In this document: positions 24,598 through 31,066 of the stretch, piece after piece | Position numbering within the stretch: position 1 is the stretch's first letter | Layout: each line of letters opens with the position of its first letter | DNA from: a virus | DNA length: 64,000 nucleotides | Virus record (IMG/VR): IMGVR_UViG_3300023198_000559 | Location: 1-64,000 of that record | Direction: 5' to 3' (one strand) | Notes under the pieces: generated by a model | The model's database searches: none | What the model was told of the DNA's origin: nothing | What the model saw: the letters and a program-made list of their open reading frames with translations, nothing else | Position numbers and translations under genes: made by a program

Positions 24598-24768
24598 TTA
24601 TTTTACTATTACTGGAGTCAAGGAACCTTCCTTGCAGATATTCTCTCGTAGATATTCTATCCACTTCTCAGTCACATCTATAGGTCTGGGATTGGTAGCG
24701 TTAAATATATTTACGAGTTCATCATTTATTCTCCACTCTATTTTATAGAGCTTACTTAGGGTCAACAT
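24598..24768 (-). CDS. Hypothetical protein, 56 residues
   Basis: Starts MLTLSKLYKIEWRINDELVN. The frame overlaps the end of the upstream gene by 17 bases. Composition is typical of coding sequence (WRINDELVN, VTEKWIEYLREN). No family recognised. Confidence 0.55.
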   Translation of the reverse strand: MLTLSKLYKIEWRINDELVNIFNATNPRPIDVTEKWIEYLRENICKEGSLTPVIVK

Positions 24769-25003
24769 ATAATGTGACCTTATCTAAATTACCTTCATAA
24801 CATCGAGGTAAAGGTTTATCAGCGACAAAGAATACTTTCCTGTCTCTTCTGAATAATATTTTACCTTCTTCAGTTAATAACTCCATGGTTAAACCATCAA
24901 GTTTGGTAGTTTTCTTTATTGGATCAATTAACTTTCTCCAAGCTTGTACTACTCTCGCTTTACCATAGCGACGATGTATTACTAATCTTCCTATACCACT
25001 CAT
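24752..25003 (-). CDS. Hypothetical protein, 83 residues
   Basis: Starts MSGIGRLVIHRRYGKARVVQ. Basic, with a beta-rich C-terminus. Overlaps the upstream gene by 4 bases. No family recognised. Confidence 0.6.
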   Translation of the reverse strand: MSGIGRLVIHRRYGKARVVQAWRKLIDPIKKTTKLDGLTMELLTEEGKILFRRDRKVFFVADKPLPRCYEGNLDKVTLYVDPK

Positions 25004-25266
25004 ATAACTCTGATATACAGTATTTGATTCTTTAAATCTGAATCAGGACGCTCTCCCCTAGCAACTGCAGCTAAGGCATCTTGATTGGGCGGAATAGGGC
25101 CACAAACCTCTTGTATCATCTTACGGTCTGTTTGATTTCCTTCACGAGTACGTAAGCATTTACTATAAATAGCTTTTACTTTCTGTACTTCTCCTTTAAA
25201 AGCACCTACAAAAAAATTCTTCTCTTTCGGCGTATAGATGCTTTTCTTGTTTACTTTACCTATCAT
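25000..25266 (-). CDS. Hypothetical protein, 88 residues
   Basis: Start taken at ATG 25264-25266, overlapping the membrane protein stop as ATGA; a longer frame exists. Starts MIGKVNKKSIYTPKEKNFFV. Basic, with RTREGNQTDRKMIQEVCGPI. No known function. Confidence 0.6.
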   Translation of the reverse strand: MIGKVNKKSIYTPKEKNFFVGAFKGEVQKVKAIYSKCLRTREGNQTDRKMIQEVCGPIPPNQDALAAVARGERPDSDLKNQILYIRVI

Positions 25267-25412
25267 TGTTTCCAAATATAAACAGATGCTGGTAGGGTTA
25301 AACCTACAAATAATCCAAAACCTAACAACATAGTTGGTCCTGGTGCTTGTACGTATGAGATAAGACACAAGGCATAAAATATTATTAAACACACTTTAGC
25401 TGCTAATTTCAT
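25263..25412 (-). CDS. 49-residue membrane protein
   Basis: Starts MKLAAKVCLIIFYALCLISY; two hydrophobic spans separated by a short PGP turn. ATGA overlaps both neighbours, so it is in a small membrane-protein operon. Function unknown. Confidence 0.6.
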   Translation of the reverse strand: MKLAAKVCLIIFYALCLISYVQAPGPTMLLGFGLFVGLTLPASVYIWKQ

Positions 25413-25516
25413 AGTATTTGGGTTAAGGTAAATATAAAGGCTAAAACTGTAGCGATTGGCCACCAAAGTGGCATTGTAGGTTGAATTATACGATCTAATA
25501 AGGGTAACTTATTCAT
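25409..25516 (-). CDS. 35-residue membrane protein
   Basis: Starts MNKLPLLDRIIQPTMPLWWP with one hydrophobic span (IATVLAFIFTLTQIL). ATGA overlaps at both ends support reality despite its size. Confidence 0.5.
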   Translation of the reverse strand: MNKLPLLDRIIQPTMPLWWPIATVLAFIFTLTQIL

Positions 25517-25650
25517 ATCAATATATAATTTACTCTGTAAAATGCTAGTATTAATAATGAAATAGCAATGACCAGCATAAGCACGGCTATCCATATAAGG
25601 GTATTAAACTTATAATTCTTTATTTTGAAGGTTTTCGTAATATTTTTCAT
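25513..25650 (-). CDS. 45-residue membrane protein
   Basis: Starts MKNITKTFKIKNYKFNTLIW, followed by a strong membrane span of ~20 residues (IAVLMLVIAISLLILAFY). Overlaps the next gene by ATGA and the upstream gene by 41 bases. Confidence 0.5.
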   Translation of the reverse strand: MKNITKTFKIKNYKFNTLIWIAVLMLVIAISLLILAFYRVNYILI

Positions 25651-25774
25651 ATCTCTTTTCAAATTCTAGTTCTGAATCAAAATCCATTTCACGGTCTGCA
25701 CCGGATTCAGCTAACTCAATGTTAATTTCATCCTCATACATACCATACCAGTCTTCAAATGATAATATCCTCAT
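25610..25774 (-). CDS. Acidic small protein, 54 residues
   Basis: Starts MRILSFEDWYGMYEDEINIE. Highly acidic, Tyr-rich, helical. First gene of the small-protein run after a structured element. No family recognised. Confidence 0.55.
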   Translation of the reverse strand: MRILSFEDWYGMYEDEINIELAESGADREMDFDSELEFEKRYEKYYENLQNKEL

Positions 25775-25801
25775 ACTTGTCGGTTTAGTAATAATAATAA
25801 A

Positions 25802-25859
25802 CTACGGCTTACCCCTTGTGTAAATGGTTCAAACCAATTACCTTTGAGGCAAGTCGTAG
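25802..25859 (-). terminator. Imperfect hairpin with T-rich tail
   Basis: Minus-strand CTACGACTTGCC and GGTAAGCCGTAG pair (two mismatches), with a nested TGGTT/AACCA hairpin. The tail is TTTATTATTATTATT. It lies after the gene ending at 25907 and before the small-protein run, so a terminator or leader element is possible. Confidence 0.45.
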
Positions 25860-25906
25860 ACTTAAAAAACAAGGAGCTATCTTTCGCTTTATACTAGTCG
25901 CTCAGC

Positions 25907-26173
25907 TTAGTATCTTCTATGCATAATTACCTTTACTTTAACCTTGTTCTCAGGTATAAAAGGTATTGCATCCGGGTTTAATCTATAACGGTTCTTCGGT
26001 GCACTCTGTGCAATCTCTTTATCCGTTAACTTCTTTCTCCTACTAAATTTCTTCTTAAACTCTAATGCACGCTTTGTGAAATAGAGTTCAACAAATAGTT
26101 TAGTGGGTGCTGTCATCACAATCTGCTTTCTTAAAAGAGGCTTGCGTGATTTTCTTAGTTTACTCTTAGGCAT
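25907..26173 (-). CDS. Basic protein, 88 residues
   Basis: Start placed at ATG 26171-26173 (MPKSKLRKSRKPLLRKQIVM), overlapping the upstream stop. Very Lys/Arg rich throughout (KKKFSRRKKLT), suggesting nucleic-acid binding. No family recognised. Confidence 0.6.
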   Translation of the reverse strand: MPKSKLRKSRKPLLRKQIVMTAPTKLFVELYFTKRALEFKKKFSRRKKLTDKEIAQSAPKNRYRLNPDAIPFIPENKVKVKVIMHRRY

Positions 26174-26711
26174 TATGATTAATTTTATGTAAAACAAATG
26201 TACACATGGGTGTCCCTTTTTCTCCTTTATATTCAATTCTATCAGCTATAACATAACCATGAGTATTAAATATACGTACATAATATGCACCTCTACCCAA
26301 TTCTTTAAGTAGATGTAGAGAATAATGGTCTCTCCTCATTACTAGAGTAATACCTATGACCTGAGCCCTGGTGTTTACTAATGTAGTAATGATATCAGCA
26401 GATAATGCTGAACAAAAATCTAAGTATGCAAAATTTACATACTTGCGATAACCTCTGAAATAGTCAACAGTGGAACCATAAAAGTTATTGAGGCCTTTGA
26501 TGTCTTTACAGATCTTCTTCTGTTCATCATAAACACTCTTGATACACTCTATGGTCTTAACATTCCAATCTTTCTTTAATAAAGCATATTCTAATTCAAA
26601 GTTTAAGCAGGGTAATGTTACTGCTTTACCTGGAATTTTAGGAATATGTTTTAATAACATACTTCTCACTCGGCCCTTGGCTTCATGATTAGAATATTTA
26701 GGGTCATACAT
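26166..26711 (-). CDS. Methyltransferase-fold-like protein
   Basis: 181 residues from ATG 26709-26711 (MYDPKYSNHEAKGRVRS), overlapping the upstream gene. The layout LPCLNFELEYALLKKDWNVKT, then ECIKSVYDEQK, then FAYLDFCSALSADII resembles the Rossmann core of class I SAM-dependent methyltransferase-like phage proteins (ECI as motif II, LDFC as motif IV). Motif I glycines are not clear, so this may be an inactive relative. Confidence 0.45.
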   Translation of the reverse strand: MYDPKYSNHEAKGRVRSMLLKHIPKIPGKAVTLPCLNFELEYALLKKDWNVKTIECIKSVYDEQKKICKDIKGLNNFYGSTVDYFRGYRKYVNFAYLDFCSALSADIITTLVNTRAQVIGITLVMRRDHYSLHLLKELGRGAYYVRIFNTHGYVIADRIEYKGEKGTPMCTFVLHKINHNA

Positions 26712-26970
26712 TGTTTTCAGGGGGCTTCTTATAAGGAATACGATTACTTCTTCGAGCAATAGCAGCTGCATTTATGGCTGCATATTCTTTCTGAATCTCT
26801 ACATTAGCAAGAGCTAATTCTTTAACCCAGTCCGTCTTAGGATGTGAGTTTAAGTGTATTAATTCCCCGGATTCATCAATTACTTGAACACCACCAATCG
26901 GATGGTTTTCAAATGTACTGTCTGCCCACGCTTGTAGTTTACAAACTTTGGCTCTTTTTCTCCAATTCAT
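26704..26970 (-). CDS. Hypothetical protein, 88 residues
   Basis: Starts MNWRKRAKVCKLQAWADSTF. Basic, helical C-terminal half (ANVEIQKEYAAINAAAIARR). No family recognised. It is the first gene downstream of the tmRNA. Confidence 0.6.
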   Translation of the reverse strand: MNWRKRAKVCKLQAWADSTFENHPIGGVQVIDESGELIHLNSHPKTDWVKELALANVEIQKEYAAINAAAIARRSNRIPYKKPPENNV

Positions 26971-27003
26971 TGGATATAATTTAAGTGAAACATTTATTTA
27001 GTA

Positions 27004-27123
27004 AAAGAATCAGATAGAGGCTATTGGGGCCTACTTCCGGAGCCAATATTCACTGTTTTATCTCTCAGTTCCCAATCTTATGGCATTCCATCAACAGAGG
27101 CTTTTGCGCGTGTCTGATTCTTT
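27004..27123 (-). ncRNA. Structured RNA domain directly after tmRNA
   Basis: Minus-strand AAAGAATCAGA at 27113-27123 and TCTGATTCTTT at 27004-27014 are exact reverse complements (11 bp) and enclose a ~98-base multibranch region with ATTGGG/CCCAAT and ATGG/CCAT pairings. It begins two bases after the tmRNA 3' end and runs into TTTTAC. It could be a terminator-like 3' element of the tmRNA precursor or a separate small RNA. Confidence 0.55.
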
Positions 27124-27125
27124 AG

Positions 27126-27514
27126 TGGAGATGCAGGGAGTCGAACCCTGGTCCACAATGTATTAAATACACATGATATACAAGTTTGTAGGGCCAGCTC
27201 AACTGCTGACGGTCCACCACTTAGTCTTTTTATGAACTAAGAAACACTCTCTAGTTGTTATCGTATATAAATATACAGTGAGATGCAGAGTATTCTCGTA
27301 CACGCTATTCTGTTTCTAGGTTAACGTAGAACCCAAGCACTCATGAAACCTAATTACTATTAAGCTGCAATACGCATCTCATACTGAGCTACAGGTGCAA
27401 TAGAAATAACTTTCGTTTCTCCATTTATTAAAGTGATACGTTTTTAATGTGTCTCATATCATCACATACTTGCATGTAGTACTGAATATCATCATGTCAA
27501 ATCCAGTCATCCCC
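27126..27514 (-). ncRNA. ssrA: Transfer-messenger RNA (tmRNA)
   Basis: A 389-base one-piece tmRNA. The 5' end GGGGATGACTGGATTTGAC and 3' end with T arm CAGGG-TTCGACT-CCCTG followed by CATCTCC-A form the tRNA-like domain (acceptor GGGGATG/CATCTCC, one G-U). Helix P2 is supported by 5' ACATGAT(GAT)AT with 3' ATATCATGT. The tag frame starts GGA GAA, as in host Bacteroidota tmRNAs, and ends GCT TAA followed by TAG TAA. CCA is not encoded. tmRNA with SmpB rescues stalled ribosomes and tags the product; no smpB is visible here, so host SmpB is needed. Confidence 0.9.
27360..27422 (-). other. tmRNA tag reading frame (20 residues)
   Basis: Decodes to GETKVISIAPVAQYEMRIAA followed by TAA TAG TAA. The GE start agrees with Bacteroidota tags, which are about 9-10 residues ending ALAA; this one is twice as long and ends RIAA. 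Confidence 0.8.
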
Positions 27515-27521
27515 AAAAGGT

Positions 27522-27860
27522 TTACAAAGATACTACTTTAGTCTTTGTATAAACACCTTTCGTGTTAATTAAATGACCCTTCTTAACCCAACTAGCTAAT
27601 GACCCAGCTATTTGCATTGTTGTAAGGCCTAATCTATTCTTTGCAGCAAGAGCTACTAAGAATGGTTTATCAAATTTATCTGGTAACCACTCAAATGGTA
27701 ATGTATCAGGTGAACCAGGTGCTTTAAAAGCTTGAGCTTCAATTGATGTTACTTCTCTTGTATTTGCATCAACTACCTTTACTTGTTTACCAGTGATAAC
27801 TACTTTAAATCTATCAGCTTTGATAGTAATCGGTTGTGAATTAATTTCTAATTGTAACAT
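27522..27860 (-). CDS. Hypothetical protein with C-terminal winged-helix look
   Basis: 112 residues from ATG 27858-27860 (MLQLEINSQPITIKADRFKV). The N-terminal half is beta-rich; the C-terminal half (ALAAKNRLGLTTMQIAGSLA) resembles a helix-turn-helix. It ends eight bases before the tmRNA 5' end, so the two share a transcript or control region. Confidence 0.6.
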   Translation of the reverse strand: MLQLEINSQPITIKADRFKVVITGKQVKVVDANTREVTSIEAQAFKAPGSPDTLPFEWLPDKFDKPFLVALAAKNRLGLTTMQIAGSLASWVKKGHLINTKGVYTKTKVVSL

Positions 27861-27884
27861 AAGGTTTAAGTTTAAATAATAAAT

Positions 27885-28124
27885 GTAGGAGCCCAACAGC
27901 TGTTCCTACTCACCCAGTTCTCAACTGTACCATAAGCAACTCTAGTCCTCACGGACATTGCAAGACGGTTGGGTTTATATGAAGAGTAGCGCACTGCTAC
28001 ATTAAGTCGGCCCTGCCTCATGTTATGTGCTTAAACATCGAGAGACCTCATCACTATATCTTCATTTTAGGGTGCTGTAGGACATTATTTGCATGAGAAT
28101 GTCAATTCTCCCGCACTTGTACGG
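27885..28124 (-). other. Intergenic structured region
   Basis: 240 bases without a gene. On the minus strand there is GAGAAT-TGAC-ATTCTC competing with GACATT/AATGTC, and at the 3' end a stem GTAGGA/TCCTAC (27885-27909) whose 13-base loop contains the palindrome ACAGCTGT, followed by ATTTATTATTT. This looks like a leader or small RNA with an end hairpin. Confidence 0.4.
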
Positions 28125-28283
28125 TTATTTATTTTCTACAGCATTTCTTACGGGCTCATGTCGAGTCCTAGAGGTTCTTTTACCTCCTTGTGTCTCAATG
28201 TACACAACTTGATTCATCTTCTTCCCGTGTTGCTTACGTTTCCAGGGAGTGATTACTTGTCTCTCTAATACTACCTTAGTCAT
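28125..28283 (-). CDS. Small basic protein, 52 residues
   Basis: Start placed at ATG 28281-28283 (MTKVVLERQVITPWKRKQHG), a longer frame from 28304 being possible. Lys/Arg rich (GGKRTSRTRHEPVR), likely nucleic-acid binding. No family recognised. Confidence 0.45.
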   Translation of the reverse strand: MTKVVLERQVITPWKRKQHGKKMNQVVYIETQGGKRTSRTRHEPVRNAVENK

Positions 28284-28392
28284 TTCTAAAGCATTTAAGA
28301 CCATTCTTAATCTTACGAACCCTTGTACGTGGTATATTATTACCAACGTGATGAGGATTCTTACGACGTTTACTAGTTTTCTTAGTTTTCAC
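28276..28392 (-). CDS. Very basic 38-residue protein with GTG start
   Basis: From GTG 28390-28392 reads MKTKKTSKRRKNPHHVGNNI and on to a TAA at 28276. It overlaps the next gene by 8 bases. Extremely Lys/Arg rich. Short and with an alternative start, so tentative. Confidence 0.35.
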   Translation of the reverse strand: MKTKKTSKRRKNPHHVGNNIPRTRVRKIKNGLKCFRND

Positions 28393-28419
28393 TGTATTAC
28401 AATTTAAGTTGAACAAATA

Positions 28420-28791
28420 TTAATATCCTGTATACTGATTAGTATACTGTTTAATTAATTTCTTAAGCCATCTAACTCGAGGCTTAATAAGATATGGTTT
28501 GTAAAGAAATACACCAGTTGTAGTGATGTTCATCTCAATGTCACCATCAAAACTCTTGGGTGAATAGGTTATAAACTTATTATTAAGTCTATTTTGAATA
28601 AGAGTAAATAACATACTAGCTTGCATATCATTAATCTTACCTTCCCTTTTCATAGCATACACAGCAGTACATAGACCATCATATTTAGTTGGTCGTATAC
28701 TAGGATGTGTAAACTCTTGTAATAGTAATTCTAGTAATCTTCTCATGGTCATATTAGCTTGATTTAGTTTGTACATTGATTTAAATGACAT
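28420..28791 (-). CDS. Hypothetical protein, 123 residues
   Basis: Starts MSFKSMYKLNQANMTMRRLL (internal ATGs could also serve). Helical N-terminal two thirds (MRRLLELLLQEF, KINDMQASMLFTLIQNRLN) with a basic C-terminus. Lies at the 3' side of the large gene-free region. No family recognised. Confidence 0.6.
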   Translation of the reverse strand: MSFKSMYKLNQANMTMRRLLELLLQEFTHPSIRPTKYDGLCTAVYAMKREGKINDMQASMLFTLIQNRLNNKFITYSPKSFDGDIEMNITTTGVFLYKPYLIKPRVRWLKKLIKQYTNQYTGY

Positions 28792-28797
28792 CCCCAA

Positions 28798-30264
28798 GTA
28801 TTTTTACTCGGCTGTCCAAGTGCACTTGCGCTAAGACTGTGTTCTACTTGAGGATATTGTGCTGTATGGAGAGTCGAACTCCTAATATAGTATTCTAACT
28901 ACATTATGCCCAAATTACAGCGGTGATTAAGTTACAAGCTGAGAATGTGACTTGTATGTTATGATTATCTACCTTTTCAAGTATAATTCACACTTAGGTT
29001 TAACTAAGTACATAACATAGAGAGTTGATTACAACCATTTACTACTACTATTCATATAAACTTCAATTTCTGCAACCATCCTTGGAAGGACTCGCAGTGT
29101 TCCCACACTACTAGGTTAAACATACTTTATTCATTTCATCAAAGCTCCTTGCGGGTGCTAAGACAACTGTATCTTACAACAGTATAACTCTATTGTTGAA
29201 TAATAGTCTACAGGCGTTGGGCTTTTCGAGTTTAAGATGAGCTTATTCAGCTTCTTTCTTTTAGCGAAATATAGTGAGATACAAGACGTCGACTGTAGTC
29301 TACATGCATGCTACTCTTGCGAGCAGTTTAGCTTGTTACGCCTTGTTGTAAGTTATCAGCTTACGGTGGATTAAGATGCTACTACAAGAGCACACCCTAA
29401 TTACTGACCACAACACTAATAGATTGATATTCTATTTTGCATCGTACCCTACACAGTTCCCTATTGCTATTTCTAGCTCAACTCCAGTCACCACTGGAAT
29501 ATACTCTCAGGTATTAACCCATTGAATATGTTATATGCATGCTTACATGGATTGGTATCAGTCCTGACACCAACGCTCGTCACCTTATTTCGAAGAATGA
29601 CTTACTTTATACTCATCACTGAGTTTATCCTAAGGCTATAAGCAACCTTTTCTTAAATGCTTGGGAGCATAGTGTACACTACCTCCCTCGACCCTCCAGC
29701 GTAACCTGTACAAGCTATCTAGATAGGATTTCGGTCTTAAATATCTTAAGTTAATATATCTTACAGACAATTTGAGTTCTTGCCTATTATACTTTCAGTT
29801 ACAGGTGAAACCCTGCATCTCAATACTTTCCATAGCTACATACTATCCAACATGTATCGCCACCTATAGCAGGTAGACGTAGGTTTCGAACCTATACGTA
29901 GAAGATATATTAACTCTCAATTACTCTTAGTGAGTAATGAGTTTAATGCTTAGGTAAGTATCTGGTGCGCTAGATGTCTTAGTAGGGCGTATTCCCATAC
30001 CTTATACTTACCATTGTTACTCTTTAGTTGTACATAAGTCGTAACATCTTACGTTAGCACATTGCTTTTGTGTCCGGGTCTAGTGCTATCACAGGACTGC
30101 AGTTTTTAATCTCACGGCCAGAAATAGAGGCACGTTACCTCTACCAACAGACAATGGTGCTCCACAACCTAATCAACACTCTTCAGTGTCTTTTGAATGC
30201 TTCTATGCTACCAATGAATATTCCTACTGCTCGTACAGAGCGTTCCGTAGGTCCAACCTAGTAT
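28798..30264 (-). ncRNA. Candidate large structured noncoding RNA region (~1.47 kb)
   Basis: No convincing gene on either strand. The minus strand is packed with local hairpins: 29311-29326 (CTGCTC-GCAA-GAGTAG), 29466-29477 (GCTA-GAAA-TAGC), 29483-29498 (TCCAGT-GGTG-ACTGGA), 29554-29571 (GGTGTCA-GGAC-TGATACC), 30040-30053, 30124-30144, 29920-29938 and 29348-29364. Two are GNRA tetraloops in minus-strand sense only. It is flanked by minus-strand genes, so it would be transcribed in that direction. The scale and density recall large ornate phage RNAs (GOLLD, ROOL), but I cannot match a family. Confidence 0.55.
28861..28921 (-). other. tRNA-like element without a D arm (61 bases)
   Basis: GCTGTAA and ATACAGC pair as an acceptor (one mismatch), GGAG-TTCGACT-CTCC is a T arm with the canonical loop, and AATGTAGT/ACTATATT gives an 8-bp middle stem with a 6-base loop. 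No D arm fits in the remaining bases. Could be a decayed tRNA or a tRNA mimic at the 3' end of the large RNA region. Confidence 0.45.
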
Positions 30265-30471
30265 CTATACAAAATGAGGGACTGAACCATGTTCTTCCAG
30301 GTAGTCACTTATCATCTTGTCGGCTCTCTCTTGTAGTATGATGTCTACATCCTTTACTACTTTGAGTATCACACGATCCATAACCTTATCAGGACACTTA
30401 CCACTATTTATGGTAGCTGTCCTAATATGGTCAAGTTCGGAATTAGTAAATTGTTCTAAGAATCTCTTCAC
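30265..30471 (-). CDS. Hypothetical protein, 68 residues
   Basis: Starts MKRFLEQFTNSELDHIRTAT. Helical throughout. It overlaps the lipoprotein gene by 4 bases and ends in TAG; reading through the TAG gives non-protein-like sequence, so TAG is a true stop. No family recognised. Confidence 0.6.
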   Translation of the reverse strand: MKRFLEQFTNSELDHIRTATINSGKCPDKVMDRVILKVVKDVDIILQERADKMISDYLEEHGSVPHFV

Positions 30472-30740
30472 CTTCTTGTTCTTCTAAAGGTGCTTATTCT
30501 TGTAATTAATACAGAGTCTTGTACAAGTTTCATATTACCAGCTAAGGTAATAAGTGTTGTATCTGACTCATAGTACTGTAATATGCCTAAACGTTGTTCA
30601 TAGTCTATTACAGTATGAAATGCTACTTTAAGTAGCACTACGGGTTCTTTGGCTTTATATTTAGCCACTCTCTCACTCTTGGATGTACAAGCAGATGCTA
30701 ATGCAAGAGTAAGGATTAATATTACTAAAGTATTTCTCAT
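30468..30740 (-). CDS. Lipoprotein, 90 residues
   Basis: Signal peptide MRNTLVILILTLALASAC ends in a clear lipobox (LASAC), with Cys18 as the lipidated residue. The mature part is charged and beta-rich. Expected in the host envelope. Function unknown; receptor masking or exclusion is possible. Confidence 0.7.
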   Translation of the reverse strand: MRNTLVILILTLALASACTSKSERVAKYKAKEPVVLLKVAFHTVIDYEQRLGILQYYESDTTLITLAGNMKLVQDSVLITRISTFRRTRR

Positions 30741-30743
30741 AGT

Positions 30744-30869
30744 TTACTTTATAAACACTATCCAACATGAAAGTAATATAGATGTAACAGTAATACTAAT
30801 GAAGACTGTTTGTACTAACCACAATAATGCAGGTGTATTAATAATATGTTCAAGGATTCTATCTATCAT
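30744..30869 (-). CDS. 41-residue membrane protein
   Basis: Starts MIDRILEHIINTPALLWLVQ, then a ~20-residue hydrophobic span (TVFISITVTSILLSCWIVF). ATGA overlap with the upstream gene. Could accompany the lipoprotein. Confidence 0.55.
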   Translation of the reverse strand: MIDRILEHIINTPALLWLVQTVFISITVTSILLSCWIVFIK

Positions 30870-31066
30870 AATAGTTGTGGTGTAATTACTTTATCAAATT
30901 GTTCTTGAAGAGTTATATGAGTTACCTCATAAGCTGTCTCCTTGTAATGCTCTTTAATTAGCATGTCTAACTGACCAAGTGTATAGGCCAATAATAGTAG
31001 ATGCTCAGTTGTTATACTACGTTCTACTGTTACGAAGTATATCTTTATTTTAGTATTCTTATTCAT
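30866..31066 (-). CDS. Hypothetical protein, 66 residues
   Basis: Starts MNKNTKIKIYFVTVERSITT. Mixed alpha/beta, helical C-terminus. Overlaps the next gene as ATGA. Follows the second structured region. No family recognised. Confidence 0.55.
   Translation of the reverse strand: MNKNTKIKIYFVTVERSITTEHLLLLAYTLGQLDMLIKEHYKETAYEVTHITLQEQFDKVITPQLL

Noticed and set aside
2791-27014. Shared word GAATCAGATAGAG between tRNA-Phe and the hairpin at 27004
   Set aside because: Only 13 bases match and the flanks differ; treated as chance, not as an attachment site.
27885-28124. Hammerhead-like GTGATGAGG in the structured region
   Set aside because: The conserved GAAA and the three-stem layout of a hammerhead ribozyme are missing.
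29466-29477. GAGCTAGAAATAGCAA resembling a Cas9 guide scaffold hairpin
   Set aside because: Only a generic GAAA-capped 4-bp stem; no CRISPR repeats, cas genes or tracrRNA context nearby.
28798-30264. Possibility that the gene-free region contains genes using TAG as a sense codon
   Set aside because: Reading past TAG gives short Trp/Cys/His-rich strings that still meet TGA and TAA soon, and genes elsewhere use TAG as a stop.
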